DNA from: Acetobacter estunensis
GTDB lineage: Bacteria; Pseudomonadota; Alphaproteobacteria; Acetobacterales; Acetobacteraceae
Reading direction: 5' to 3'
DNA: 38,889 bases
Assembly: GCF_019083805.1 (NCBI RefSeq)
Contig: NZ_JAHRDV010000018.1
Coordinates: 1 to 38,889 of the forward strand
How positions within the stretch are numbered: the stretch's first letter is position 1; every line of letters starts with the position of its first letter. The position numbers and the translations under genes are program-made. Positions 6,471 to 13,791 of this stretch are shown piece after piece. A model generated the notes under the pieces. That model was not told where the DNA came from. It saw only the letters and a program-made list of their open reading frames with translations, and did not search any database.

Positions 6471-6490
6471 AGACTAATATGACTAAGTCT
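6471..6490 (+). promoter_or_regulatory. Possible operator of the Phd/PIN module
   Basis: AGACT (6471-6475) and AGTCT (6486-6490) form an inverted repeat 28 nt before the Phd-like antitoxin ATG, and a TTGATA -35-like hexamer lies at 6461-6466. A second TAGACT occurs at 6498-6503. The repeats are short, so this is tentative. Confidence 0.35.
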
Positions 6491-6517
6491 TTTTGGGTAG
6501 ACTCAGGGGCTTTCGCT

Positions 6518-6763
6518 ATGCGCACAGTTAACATCCACGAAGCCAAGACCCATCTGTCCCGGCTGATTGACGCGGCCATGAAAGGGGAAAGCTTCATCAT
6601 TGCTAAAGCTGGCCGACCGATGGTGCGGGTCAGCCCGATTACGGATCCTGAAGAGTTACAGCAACGGCGTCTGGGATTTCTTGCTGGAAAAATCCGGGTA
6701 CCCGAGGATTTTGATCGCATGGGACAGGACGACATTGTGTCTCTGTTCGACGGTCAGGTGTGA
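6518..6763 (+). CDS. Phd/YefM-family antitoxin
   Basis: An 81-residue antitoxin starting at ATG 6518 (MRTVNIHEAKTHLSRLIDAAMKGESFIIAKAGRPMVRVSPI), the canonical Phd/YefM N-terminal domain. The C-terminus RLGFLAGKIRVPEDFDRMGQDDIVSLFDGQ matches Phd antitoxins partnered with PIN toxins (G.l.G.i.vPdDFD...d.i..lF). The frame opens at 6413 but the upstream part has no family character. Its TGA overlaps the GTG start of the PIN toxin (6760-6763). Confidence 0.92.
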   Translation: MRTVNIHEAKTHLSRLIDAAMKGESFIIAKAGRPMVRVSPITDPEELQQRRLGFLAGKIRVPEDFDRMGQDDIVSLFDGQV

Positions 6764-7146
6764 GGCTTCTTCTGGATACCCATCTGCTGCTCTGGGCCGC
6801 AGGAGAGCCTGATAAACTGTCAGAGCGTGCGAGAACCCTGATGGAAGATCAGAACAATGTTCTGGTCTTCAGCGCTGCCAGTCTCTGGGAGGTCACCATC
6901 AAGGTTGGGCTGGGTCGTGCAGACTTTCAGGTTGATCCCCATCTGTTGCGACGTGGTCTGATCGAAAACGGTTATGAGGAGTTATCGATCACCAGCCAGC
7001 ATGCCCTAGCAGTGGGACAGCTGCCAGATGTACATAGGGATCCTTTTGATCGCATACTTGTGGCACAGGCCACGGTGGAAGGATTGCTTCTGCTGACCCA
7101 TGATCCGCTGGTAAAGGCTTATTCCGGCCCGATCGAAGCTGTCTGA
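6760..7146 (+). CDS. PIN-domain toxin (VapC-like)
   Basis: A 128-residue PIN RNase starting at GTG 6760 (MRLLLDTHLLLWAAGEP). Catalytic acids are Asp6 (LLLDTHLLLW), Glu44 (ASLWEVTIK), Asp94/Asp97 (HRDPFDRILVAQA) and Asp115 (LTHDPLVKAY). This LLDTH.LLW/DPFDRILVAQA pattern is the Sll0205-like PIN group that pairs with Phd antitoxins. It presumably cleaves RNA when the upstream antitoxin is lost. All key residues are present, so it looks functional. Confidence 0.92.
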   Translation: MRLLLDTHLLLWAAGEPDKLSERARTLMEDQNNVLVFSAASLWEVTIKVGLGRADFQVDPHLLRRGLIENGYEELSITSQHALAVGQLPDVHRDPFDRILVAQATVEGLLLLTHDPLVKAYSGPIEAV

Positions 7147-7161
7147 AGGAGATCGACCACT

Positions 7162-7359
7162 ATGAGCAGCAAAAACAGGTCCATGCCTTCGCTGAACAGT
7201 GACGAAGCGGCCGAGGATTTCGTCGCGACCGCCGATCTGACCCGGTATGACCTGTCCGGTTTCAAGCCCATGCGCTTTGAGATCGAACCCAAGGCGGCCG
7301 CCCTCAACATGCGCCTGCCGGCGTCCCTGCTGGAGACCGATGTCGCACAGACGCGGTAA
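7162..7359 (+). pseudogene. CopG/BrnA-like antitoxin, C-terminally truncated
   Basis: The 65-codon frame reads FVATADLTRYDLSGFKPMRFEIEPKAAALNMRLPASLLE, matching the N-terminal and first RHH strand of CopG/BrnA-like antitoxins. After LLE, where the family continues with a helix such as AVKARAxARGIPYxRFIR, the frame runs into TDVAQTR and a stop. The second RHH helix is missing, so DNA binding is probably lost. No BrnT-like toxin lies next to it. It begins 15 nt after the PIN toxin with RBS AAGGAGA. It is probably the left half of a module lost in a deletion ending near 7330. Confidence 0.65.
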
Positions 7360-7443
7360 AGTATATTCCGACCAGAACAGAGGAGATCGGGCGATGTAGG
7401 TACGCTCGGAAATCACTCCGCGCGTCATGGAGGGGAAGCTCCC

Positions 7444-7698
7444 ATGTCTCGCACCTATCATCACAGCCGCAAATACGGTCGCAATCATCGCTGGGCCAAC
7501 CAGCCGGATCGCTGTGGCTATGGAGGCTCACGTGAAGCCTCTGAATCTCCCAACTGGTACAGTCATCTGCACGATATCCGTCCTGGCCGTCATCATGACA
7601 GGCATGTTGCCCGCCTGATCATCAAGGGCGACCTCGATCCTGTCGAGGCGGTCTTTCCGTATACCGGCACCCGGCGACCCCACGAATATTACTGGTAA
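7444..7698 (+). CDS. Hypothetical small His/Tyr/Arg-rich protein
   Basis: An 84-residue protein I do not recognise. It is strongly basic and rich in His, Tyr and Trp (MSRTYHHSRKYGRNHRW; NWYSHLHDIRPGRHHDRHVARLI; RRPHEYYW). The ATG at 7444 has an excellent RBS (GGAGGGGAAG at 7428-7437). A good terminator follows the stop at 7706-7731. The His-rich composition suggests nucleic-acid or metal binding, but this is only a hint. It lies between TA modules in the same orientation. Confidence 0.6.
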   Translation: MSRTYHHSRKYGRNHRWANQPDRCGYGGSREASESPNWYSHLHDIRPGRHHDRHVARLIIKGDLDPVEAVFPYTGTRRPHEYYW

Positions 7699-7705
7699 TC
7701 TTCAG

Positions 7706-7738
7706 CGCGGGAATGAGGGATCGTTCCCGCGTTCTGTT
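7706..7738 (+). terminator. Rho-independent-like terminator
   Basis: CGCGGGAA (7706-7713) pairs perfectly with TTCCCGCG (7724-7731) across a 10-nt loop and is followed by TTCTGTTT. It lies 7 nt after the stop of the gene ending at 7698 and separates it from the FitAB module. Confidence 0.75.
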
Positions 7739-7837
7739 TCCGTCTGGATTTTCAGGTCAGTTTGGATCTGCGCTTCCGTTTTCAGCTTGGTGTGGGATTT
7801 CGTTTCTTCCCCCAAATACCCCAATCCGACCTGATGA

Positions 7838-7876
7838 TTGCAAACTGCGAAGTCAATGACTACAATGCTGTCATTG
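7838..7876 (+). promoter_or_regulatory. Promoter and operator of the FitAB-like module
   Basis: TTGCAA (7838-7843) with 17-bp spacing to TACAAT (7861-7866) gives a good sigma70 promoter. CAATGAC (7854-7860) and GTCATTG (7870-7876) form a perfect inverted repeat around the -10, suited to autorepression by the RHH antitoxin. The antitoxin ATG follows CAGGAGGTTTCC. Confidence 0.7.
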
Positions 7877-7892
7877 CTTTCAGGAGGTTTCC

Positions 7893-8138
7893 ATGGCCGT
7901 GATGACCATCCGCAATATCGACGACAGTCTCAAGCAGCAGCTTCGTCTGCGCGCAGCCCAGCATGGGCGTTCTATGGAAGAAGAGGTGCGCGATATCCTG
8001 CGTTCCGCTCTTTCTGCTGAAGTGTCCCAGGGGGTAGATGCCGGTCAGGCCATCCACCAGCGTTTTGCCAGGCTGGGCGGGGTAGATCTGCCTGCCGTGT
8101 CTCGTGAGGCCATCAGGGACGTGGATTTCGGAGTGTGA
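7893..8138 (+). CDS. FitA-like RHH antitoxin
   Basis: An 81-residue Arc/RHH antitoxin: MAVMTIRNIDDSLKQQLRLRAAQHGRSMEEEVRDILRSALSAE is the typical FitA/VapB start (MTIRNIDD..K..LR.RAA.hGRSmEeEvR.IL). The C-terminal AIHQRFARLGGVDLPAVSREAIRDVDF is the toxin-binding tail. It has a consensus RBS AGGAGG. Its TGA overlaps the GTG start of the PIN toxin (8135-8138). It should repress via the CAATGAC repeat and neutralise the downstream RNase. Confidence 0.93.
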   Translation: MAVMTIRNIDDSLKQQLRLRAAQHGRSMEEEVRDILRSALSAEVSQGVDAGQAIHQRFARLGGVDLPAVSREAIRDVDFGV

Positions 8139-8557
8139 TCGTTCTCGACACCAACATCCTCTCCGAACTGATGCGCTCCGGGCCTGACGGGGCGGTGCTG
8201 ACCTGGATGTCCCGCCAGTCCATGATGACCCTCTTCATCACGACCATTACACAGGCCGAGATCCTGTATGGGCTGGCGCTGCTGCCGGAAGGGCGACGGC
8301 GAGAGCTTCTGATCGCAGCTGCCCGTGCCATGTTCGAAGAGGATTTCTCCGGACGTATCCTGCCTTTCGACGGAGAGGCGGCCTGTGTTTATGCTGAGAT
8401 CGCCTCCCGACGCCGGCAGGCCGGAGAACCCATCAGTCAGTTTGATGCACAGATCGCGGCCATCACGCAGTCCCGTGGCGCATTCCTTGCGACACGGAAT
8501 ACACGTGATTTCCTCAACTGCGGTATCACCCTCATCAATCCGTGGGACGAGGGGTAG
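8135..8557 (+). CDS. FitB-like PIN-domain toxin
   Basis: A 140-residue PIN RNase starting at GTG 8135: MIVLDTNILSELMRSGPDGAVLTWM. Catalytic acids are Asp5, Glu42 (TQAEILYGLALLPEGRRR), Asp104 (PISQFDAQIAAI) and Asp125 (LATRNTRDFLNCGITLINPW). This matches FitB and related VapC proteins closely and is complete. The 3' end overlaps the convergent gene at 8535 by 23 bp. Confidence 0.94.
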   Translation: MIVLDTNILSELMRSGPDGAVLTWMSRQSMMTLFITTITQAEILYGLALLPEGRRRELLIAAARAMFEEDFSGRILPFDGEAACVYAEIASRRRQAGEPISQFDAQIAAITQSRGAFLATRNTRDFLNCGITLINPWDEG

Positions 8558-8711
8558 GGAGGGCGTCAATGGCCGCCTGAATCCGGGCCAGATCGGCGTC
8601 CAGAAGAGCAAGAACCTGATCGGCCGGGACAGTGGGTTTCGTGCTGTTGCGTGCCTTGCGGATTGCATCCCTTTTGGCAGCCTGTTCGTCGGAAAGGTCC
8701 GTCATGGTCAT
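8535..8711 (-). CDS. Hypothetical small protein
   Basis: A 58-residue protein, MTMTDLSDEQAAKRDAIRKARNSTKPTVPADQVLALLDADLARIQAAIDALPTPRPTD. It is highly charged and largely helical, with a central linker. The ATG overlaps the stop of the upstream gene by ATGA (8708-8711), so the two are coupled. I do not recognise the family. The position, downstream of traC/traD on the same strand, suggests an accessory mobilisation or maintenance role. Confidence 0.6.
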   Translation of the reverse strand: MTMTDLSDEQAAKRDAIRKARNSTKPTVPADQVLALLDADLARIQAAIDALPTPRPTD

Positions 8712-9040
8712 GTCTTCATCGCCTCGTGTTTCGTGGCAGCGACAGGGGCAGAAATCCGCCATGCGTAATCGCAGACATTATCCAGCAATTCTGCTCGTTG
8801 TGTCTGACTGTAAGCTATAACGAAATCAGCGACGATTTTTTCTGGCACACCTTCCCGAAGGAGGTTGGCAGCCGTTTCCGCTATTTCCAGATTGACCGCC
8901 TCATTGAGCAAGATCAAGGCATCCGTATCGGTCATACGCTTTGCCGCCCGTGCAACGAACCGGGCATTCAGATTCCACATCCATCGATGACGGTTGATTG
9001 TATCAGAAAACCATTCTGGAGAAGGGTATTCTGGAGCCAT
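8708..9040 (-). CDS. Hypothetical protein
   Basis: A 110-residue protein, predicted helical (MAPEYPSPEWFSDTINRHRWMWNLNARFVARAAKRM; DALILLNEAVNLEIAETAANLLREGVPEKIVADFVIAYSQTQRAELLDNV). The ATG at 9040 follows AAGAGGATACCTA, a good RBS; a longer frame from a TTG at 9088 is less likely. No family is recognised. It is co-oriented with traD and traC upstream and coupled to the small gene downstream. An inverted repeat CGGTC/GACCG at 9067-9084 lies just upstream and may be an operator. Confidence 0.6.
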   Translation of the reverse strand: MAPEYPSPEWFSDTINRHRWMWNLNARFVARAAKRMTDTDALILLNEAVNLEIAETAANLLREGVPEKIVADFVIAYSQTQRAELLDNVCDYAWRISAPVAATKHEAMKT

Positions 9041-9143
9041 TAGGTATCCTCTTGAAGTGTTTGTGGCGGTCAGTTTCCAGACCGTCAAATTGTTCTGTGG
9101 CCGAGATTACAATCTGTCCGTTTCGGATGATCGTGTTTTGCAA

Positions 9144-9467
9144 TCAGTCATGTTCCCTGTCCCTGTCGAAGGCATGAAGCCCCGCGCGCCTCCAGCGTGT
9201 TTTCAGGTCGTCCGGGGTGGTCTCATTTCCCCCCTGAAGCTGCCCCGCAATATCCAGAAAGGCTCCGAGCAGGGTGGCGCGGTCATCATCGGTCAGATCG
9301 ACCAGTCCCGCCTTCTGGACCAGGCCGCCCAGTTCGATCAGATGATGAGTGCGTTCCCGTCGCGCCTTCGCCCAGTCGCGCATGTCGGTGCGTGCCTTTC
9401 GTGCCTGATGGCGATGGATCAGGGCTGTCTGCTTCCTGATCCTTCTTTCAAGCGCCAGAAGCTCCAT
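9144..9467 (-). CDS. traD: Conjugal transfer protein TraD-like (Ti type)
   Basis: A 107-residue protein, start taken at ATG 9467 (MELLALERRIRKQTALIHRHQARKARTDMRDWAKARRERTHHLIELGGLVQKAGLVDLTDDDRATLLGAFLDI). The R(R/K)E(R/K)THxxIELGGLVxKAGL signature is that of the small TraD accessory protein of Ti-type mobilisation systems, not the VirD4-like coupling protein of F. It overlaps the end of traC by 20 bp. It is probably an oriT/relaxosome accessory protein. Confidence 0.82.
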   Translation of the reverse strand: MELLALERRIRKQTALIHRHQARKARTDMRDWAKARRERTHHLIELGGLVQKAGLVDLTDDDRATLLGAFLDIAGQLQGGNETTPDDLKTRWRRAGLHAFDRDREHD

Positions 9468-9741
9468 TCTGATCGTTTCCGGTTCCTTTCCGGCCGCCCT
9501 TTTTTGCGCCGGCCTGAAAGAACGCTGTCCCCCGTTCGGTCCACCTCGCGACGGCTTCGGGTTTGCCGTCAGCCTGTTCGACAGCCGCAAGAAGTACCCC
9601 GGCCAGCGCCTCAATCGACAGGGTATCGGCTCCCGTCGCCTCGACCAGTTCACCGAGCTGGAGGGTTCTTTGCGCCTTAAGCTGCTTCGCCTTTTCCTGA
9701 AGCGCCTTCAGTTCCGCATCAATGTCCCGTGGCCTGCGCAT
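9448..9741 (-). CDS. traC: Conjugal transfer protein TraC-like (Ti type)
   Basis: A 97-residue protein starting at ATG 9741 (MRRPRDIDAELKALQEKAKQLKAQRTLQLGELVEATGADTLSIEALAGVLLAAVEQADGKPEAVARWTERGTAFFQAG). The N-terminal coiled coil plus a central 'LGxLVxxTGAdxLsxeaLAG.LL' segment fits TraC of Ti-type transfer regions, which helps the relaxase at oriT. The start is chosen for RBS GAGGACCGGAA; the frame opens further upstream at 9816. It is divergent from traA with oriT-like sequence between them, the classical traCD/oriT/traA layout. Confidence 0.82.
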   Translation of the reverse strand: MRRPRDIDAELKALQEKAKQLKAQRTLQLGELVEATGADTLSIEALAGVLLAAVEQADGKPEAVARWTERGTAFFQAGAKKGGRKGTGNDQNGASGA

Positions 9742-9838
9742 TTCCGGTCCTCTGTCCTGCTGGTCTGTGCCATACTCTACCACACAGGCGAGAACCGCGT
9801 CACTCATCCAGAGCAATCAACCCTTGTGGCACAGTAAA

Positions 9839-9890
9839 ATGTGAGTGCGCGCTTATACGTCACTGCGTGACGTGCGCTTAAGTAGTGTGA
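9839..9890. other. Putative origin of transfer (oriT)
   Basis: Between divergent traC and traA lies a perfect inverted repeat ACGTCAC-TGC-GTGACGT (9857-9873) flanked by near-direct repeats GTGCGCGCTTA (9845-9855) and GTGCGCTTA (9872-9880). GTGCGC-type cores beside a hairpin are characteristic of RSF1010/Ti-type nic regions, and the position matches. The nick position is not determined from sequence alone. Confidence 0.6.
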
Positions 9891-9903
9891 TAGGATCGCG
9901 TTC

Positions 9904-12900
9904 ATGGCGATCTATCATCTGCATGCAAAGGTCATCAGCCGCGCCACCGGCCGGAGCGCCGTGGCAGCGGCGGCCTATCGCGCGGCATGCCGCCTGCATG
10001 ATGTGCGTCTGGATCGTGATCATGACTTTTCCAACAAGAGCGGTGTGGTGCATTCCGAGATCATGCTGCCCGATGGCGCTCCGGAACGGTTTCTCGACCG
10101 TGCGACCCTATGGAATGAGGTCGAGGCGATCGAGAAACGCAAGGATGCCCAGCTTGCCCGTGAGGTGGAGTTTTCAATCCCGCGCGAAATGACCCAGGCG
10201 CAGGGGATCGCGCTGGCACGGGATTTTGTGCGGGAGCAGTTCGTGGAACGCGGTATGGTGGCCGATCTCAATGTACATTGGGATATTGGTGAGGACGGAC
10301 AGTCGAAGCCTCATGCCCATGTGATGCTGTCCACGCGGTCTGTGGATGAGAACGGGTTTGGTGCGAAAGAGCGTTCGTGGAACGACAAGGAACTCCTGCT
10401 GACGTGGCGTGAACGATGGGCGTCGCTCGCCAATGAACGGCTGGCCGAGCTGGACCTGGATGTGCGGATCGATCATCGGTCGTTCGCGGCACAGGGGATC
10501 GACCTTGAGCCGCAGAACAAGATCGGTCCGGCCGGCATGCGTCGGGAAGAGCGGGGCGAGGACGCGGAGCGGGTGGCTGACCATCTGGAGATCGCGCGAC
10601 GCAATGGCGAGAGGTTGCTGGCGGAACCGCATGTCGCTCTGGAGGCGCTGACCAAGCAGCAGAGCACATTTACCCGGCAGGATCTGGCGCGGTTCGTGGA
10701 CCGGCAGACGGCGGATGCAGAACAGTTCAGTGCTGTCATGGTTCGGGTGGAGGCGTGTCCAGAGTTGGTCGCGCTCGGGAAAGACGGACAGGGGCGGGAG
10801 CGGTTCTCCACGCGCGCGATGACCGGGGTCGAGCAGCGTCTGGAAGAGGCATCGTTCGCGATGGGGCAGTCCCAGGGTCATGCGGTGCCGCTGGCAGTGC
10901 GTCGGGCAGCGATGCAGCATTCCGGTCTTGGGGACGAGCAGGCGCTGGCGGTGGGCGAGGTCACGAAGTCCCGCGACCTGTCCGTCGTGGTCGGCTATGC
11001 CGGGACGGGGAAGAGCACCATGCTGGGTGTCGCCCGTGAGGCGTGGGAGGCAGCCGGGTATCGGGTACGCGGGGCGGCGCTGTCGGGGATTGCGGCGGAA
11101 GGGCTGGAAGCCGGGTCCGGGATCGGAAGCCGGACGCTGGCCTCCCTGGAGCGTGCGTGGGAACGTGGGTTTGACCTGCTGGAGCGCGGGGACGTGCTGG
11201 TGGTGGACGAGGCCGGCATGGTGGGGTCACGGCAGATGGAGCGGGTGCTGTCGGCTGCGCATGAGGTCGGGGCCAAGGTGGTGCTGGTGGGTGATCCCGA
11301 GCAGTTGCAGGCGATCGAGGCTGGTGGGGCGTTCCGGGCGGTGGCCGAGCGGGTCGGGTCTGTGGAAATCACCGCCGTGCGCCGGCAGCGTGAAGGCTGG
11401 CAGCAGGCGGCCACGAAGGAGCTGGCGACGGGGCGGACGGGTGAGGCGCTGGATCGCTATGAGGCGGCTGGCCTGGTGCGCGGGCATGACACGCTGGAAG
11501 AGGCGCGGGCCGGGGTAGTGGCCGGGTGGGATGAAGCCCGTCAGGCTGCGCCAGAAGAAAGCCAGATCATGCTGGCGCATCGGCGTGTCGATGTGCGGGC
11601 GCTGAACGAGGCGGCGCGGGAGATCCGGCGGGAGGCTGGTGAGCTGGGTGACGACGTGCTGGTGCCGACCGCCCAGGGCGAGCGGGTGTTCGCGGACAGG
11701 GAGCGTGTCTACTTCCTGCGTAATGACCGGGAACTGGGGGTGAAGAACGGTACGTTGGGCACGGTGCGGGGGATCGAGGGATCGGCCGAGGCCGGGGATC
11801 TGGTGCTGTCGGTGCAGCTTGACGGAGCAGGCGGTGCCGGGACTGGTCGGGTCGTGTCCGTGTCGGTGGCGGATTATGACGCGCTGGATCATGGCTATGC
11901 GGCCACCATCCACAAATCGCAGGGTGTGACGGTGGACCGAGCGCATGTGCTGGCGACGGGGAGCATGGACCGGCACGGGGCCTATGTGGCGCTGTCGCGG
12001 CATCGGGAGAGCGTGTCCGTCCATTGGTGCCGGGATGACGTGGGCGACCGGGACGGGCTGGTGCGGCGGCTGTCGCGCGAGCGGCTGAAGGATACCACGC
12101 TGGATTACCCGCAGGTCCGGGATCGGGATACCGGGTTTGCGCGGCGGCGCGGGCTGCATGTCCCCGAGAGCGAGATCGTGGTGGAGCGTGAGAAGGCTGC
12201 CTCTGGCCCCCGGCAGGACAGGCAGGCCGAAGCTGTCCGTACGTCAGATCCGGCACCGGCGCAGCAGAAACGCGGGATGTTCGACGGGCTGGACCTGTCC
12301 GTGCGGCCGGGTCGTCTCACATCGGAAAAAGACGTGTCGGCCGGGATGGAGGCTGAGGCCGGAAAGGGGGAGAGTGGGGTTGAGCGTGAGGCTCCTGTCT
12401 CTCCCTTTGCGGGTTTGAGGCTGCCACGTGTGCAGCGCGAGCAGGTGCCGGCCGGGCTGGACGGGTTTGCGCCGGGGAGTGACCCGCTTCAGCAGGTGGT
12501 GGAGCGGTATGCGCGGGCCTGGGTGGATGCCGAGCGCATGGTGCGTCAGGAACTGCCAGTGCTGGAGCATCAGAAGAAGGCGCTGTTTGAAGCCGGGCGG
12601 GATCTGGAACGGGTCCGGCGTGGCGGTGAGGCGGATCTGCGGGCGGCGCTGAAGCATCAGCCGGAGATCCGGCAGGCGCTGTATGGTCTGGAAGGTCCGG
12701 GACGGGCGCGCAGGCTGGTCGAGGGGCTGGAGCATGAGGACAGGGTGCGAAAGAGCCCGGAATTGCGGGCGGCACGGTTCGTGAAGACGTGGGACGGGAT
12801 GAGCCGCGAGCAGCAGGGTGTGGCGCTGAAGGAGCTGAAGCGGGATGCGCAGCTTGAGTCCATTCTGCGGGAGAAAAGCCGCGAGCTGGGTATTAGGAAG

Positions 12901-12990
12901 GGATCGACGCTCGATCACGGGCTGCATCCTCATCAGAGGGAGCAGTCCCTGTCGCGGTCCAGGTCGCGCGGTATGGATATGGGGATGTAA
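9904..12990 (+). CDS. traA: Ti-type conjugative relaxase/helicase TraA
   Basis: A 1028-residue, two-part protein. The N-terminal MobA/MobL relaxase has MAIYHLHAKVISRATGRSAVAAAAYRAA (candidate nicking Tyr25) and metal-binding His137/His139 in KPHAHVMLSTR. The central/C-terminal RecD-like helicase has Walker A GYAGTGKST (364-372), Walker B VVDEAGM (Asp435/Glu436) and the late motif TIHKSQGVTVDRAHV (His670). The C-terminal ~250 residues are charged and less conserved. It nicks oriT and unwinds the transferred strand. No mating-pair formation genes are visible, so the plasmid is probably mobilisable rather than self-transmissible. The gene has markedly higher GC than the rep region. Confidence 0.95.
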   Translation: MAIYHLHAKVISRATGRSAVAAAAYRAACRLHDVRLDRDHDFSNKSGVVHSEIMLPDGAPERFLDRATLWNEVEAIEKRKDAQLAREVEFSIPREMTQAQGIALARDFVREQFVERGMVADLNVHWDIGEDGQSKPHAHVMLSTRSVDENGFGAKERSWNDKELLLTWRERWASLANERLAELDLDVRIDHRSFAAQGIDLEPQNKIGPAGMRREERGEDAERVADHLEIARRNGERLLAEPHVALEALTKQQSTFTRQDLARFVDRQTADAEQFSAVMVRVEACPELVALGKDGQGRERFSTRAMTGVEQRLEEASFAMGQSQGHAVPLAVRRAAMQHSGLGDEQALAVGEVTKSRDLSVVVGYAGTGKSTMLGVAREAWEAAGYRVRGAALSGIAAEGLEAGSGIGSRTLASLERAWERGFDLLERGDVLVVDEAGMVGSRQMERVLSAAHEVGAKVVLVGDPEQLQAIEAGGAFRAVAERVGSVEITAVRRQREGWQQAATKELATGRTGEALDRYEAAGLVRGHDTLEEARAGVVAGWDEARQAAPEESQIMLAHRRVDVRALNEAAREIRREAGELGDDVLVPTAQGERVFADRERVYFLRNDRELGVKNGTLGTVRGIEGSAEAGDLVLSVQLDGAGGAGTGRVVSVSVADYDALDHGYAATIHKSQGVTVDRAHVLATGSMDRHGAYVALSRHRESVSVHWCRDDVGDRDGLVRRLSRERLKDTTLDYPQVRDRDTGFARRRGLHVPESEIVVEREKAASGPRQDRQAEAVRTSDPAPAQQKRGMFDGLDLSVRPGRLTSEKDVSAGMEAEAGKGESGVEREAPVSPFAGLRLPRVQREQVPAGLDGFAPGSDPLQQVVERYARAWVDAERMVRQELPVLEHQKKALFEAGRDLERVRRGGEADLRAALKHQPEIRQALYGLEGPGRARRLVEGLEHEDRVRKSPELRAARFVKTWDGMSREQQGVALKELKRDAQLESILREKSRELGIRKGSTLDHGLHPHQREQSLSRSRSRGMDMGM

Positions 12991-12995
12991 TCTGC

Positions 12996-13045
12996 TTGAG
13001 AGAGGATATGTTGATGTGTATAATTTTCACTGGAGATACACATCA
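12996..13045 (+). promoter_or_regulatory. vapBC promoter with palindromic operator over RBS and start codon
   Basis: TTGAGA (12996-13001), a 17-bp spacer and TATAAT (13019-13024) make a near-consensus sigma70 promoter. TGATGTGTAT (13012-13021) and ATACACATCA (13036-13045) form a perfect 10-bp inverted repeat. The left arm covers the -10 and the right arm covers the RBS up to the A of the start codon. This is a textbook layout for VapB autorepression. The same repeat could also form an mRNA hairpin masking the start if transcription begins upstream of it. Confidence 0.85.
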
Positions 13046-13239
13046 TGCGAACCAACATCATTATTGACGATACCCTCATGACAGATGCGCTGAAGGCGTC
13101 TGGCGTCAAAACCAAGAAAGAAGCCGTCGAACTCGGGTTGCGGACGCTGATCAAGTTGAATCAGCAGCGGCAACTGCGTTCCATGAAGGGCAGGCTGGAG
13201 TGGCACGGCGATCTCGACGCCATGCGTTCCGACGCATGA
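13045..13239 (+). CDS. vapB: VapB-family antitoxin
   Basis: A 64-residue antitoxin: MRTNIIIDDTLMTDALKASGVKTKKEAVELGLRTLIKLNQQRQLRSMKGRLEWHGDLDAMRSDA. The (R/K)TNI.IDD.L...ALk.sG.kTKkeaVe.gLr.Li pattern and the terminal GxxxWxGDLdxMR are diagnostic of VapB (type II). The stop overlaps the toxin start by ATGA (13236-13239). The palindrome at 13012-13045 is its likely operator. Confidence 0.96.
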   Translation: MRTNIIIDDTLMTDALKASGVKTKKEAVELGLRTLIKLNQQRQLRSMKGRLEWHGDLDAMRSDA

Positions 13240-13628
13240 TTCTGGTCGATTCATCGGTCTGGATTGATTTTTTCAGGGGTACGGTGACGCCACAGGTTGA
13301 TGCTCTGGACCGGTTGCTGGGAGAGGAACTGGTCGCCATTGGGGATCTGATGATGACGGAAGTTCTTCAGGGGTTTGCGAGCGAACGGGATTTCAACAAG
13401 GCGCGGAGACTGCTTGGCGCTCTGGATCTGGTCGAGATCGGGGGGCGTGATGTCATGATCGAGGCGGCACGATATTTCCGTGACCTGCGTGCGAGAGGCA
13501 TCACCATCCGGAAAACCATTGATACCCTGATTGCCACACGATGTATCGTAAGCGGGTATCGGATCCTTTACAGTGACCGGGACTTTGACCCGTTTGTGAC
13601 ACATCTGGGGCTGGAACGGGTTGTCTGA
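13236..13628 (+). CDS. vapC: VapC-family PIN toxin
   Basis: A 130-residue PIN RNase starting at ATG 13236 (MILVDSSVWIDFFRGTVTPQVDALDRLL). Catalytic acids are Asp5, Glu42 (MMTEVLQGF), Asp96 (IRKTIDTLIATRCI) and Asp114/116 (LYSDRDFDPF). The protein is complete and coupled to VapB. It is expected to cleave tRNA or rRNA and halt translation, by family knowledge. The reading frame extends upstream to 13200, but the overlapping ATG is the family start. Confidence 0.95.
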   Translation: MILVDSSVWIDFFRGTVTPQVDALDRLLGEELVAIGDLMMTEVLQGFASERDFNKARRLLGALDLVEIGGRDVMIEAARYFRDLRARGITIRKTIDTLIATRCIVSGYRILYSDRDFDPFVTHLGLERVV

Positions 13629-13653
13629 TTTCGGCGCGGTGACTGGAGAGGAC

Positions 13654-13791
13654 ATGCAGAAAAAAGAAGAGGCCGTTCGGCTGGGATCGCTTCTGGGGGC
13701 CATCGGTCGTGAGGCCGGTGTGCGTGATCAGGATATCGCGGTCTTGCAGACCCGCGATCAGACCCCGGCCGAGGCAATGTCCTTCGAATGA
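13654..13791 (+). pseudogene. Antitoxin remnant (C-terminal toxin-binding part)
   Basis: ATG 13654, behind GGAGAGGAC, opens a 45-codon frame: MQKKEEAVRLGSLLGAIGREAGVRDQDIAVLQTRDQTPAEAMSFE. RLGxLLxAIGREAGVxDxDIAVLQTRDQTPAEPMSFE-like endings belong to RHH/FitA-type antitoxins. Here the DNA-binding N-terminus is missing and replaced by MQKKEE. The TGA overlaps the next ATG by ATGA, as in an intact TA pair. It is a decayed antitoxin, possibly still able to bind a toxin. Confidence 0.65.

Noticed and set aside
10174..12933. Several long minus-strand frames (up to 310 codons) opposite traA
   Set aside because: Their composition (Arg/Pro/Ala/His rich, no domain pattern) is that of antisense frames of a GC-rich gene; traA has complete relaxase and helicase motifs.
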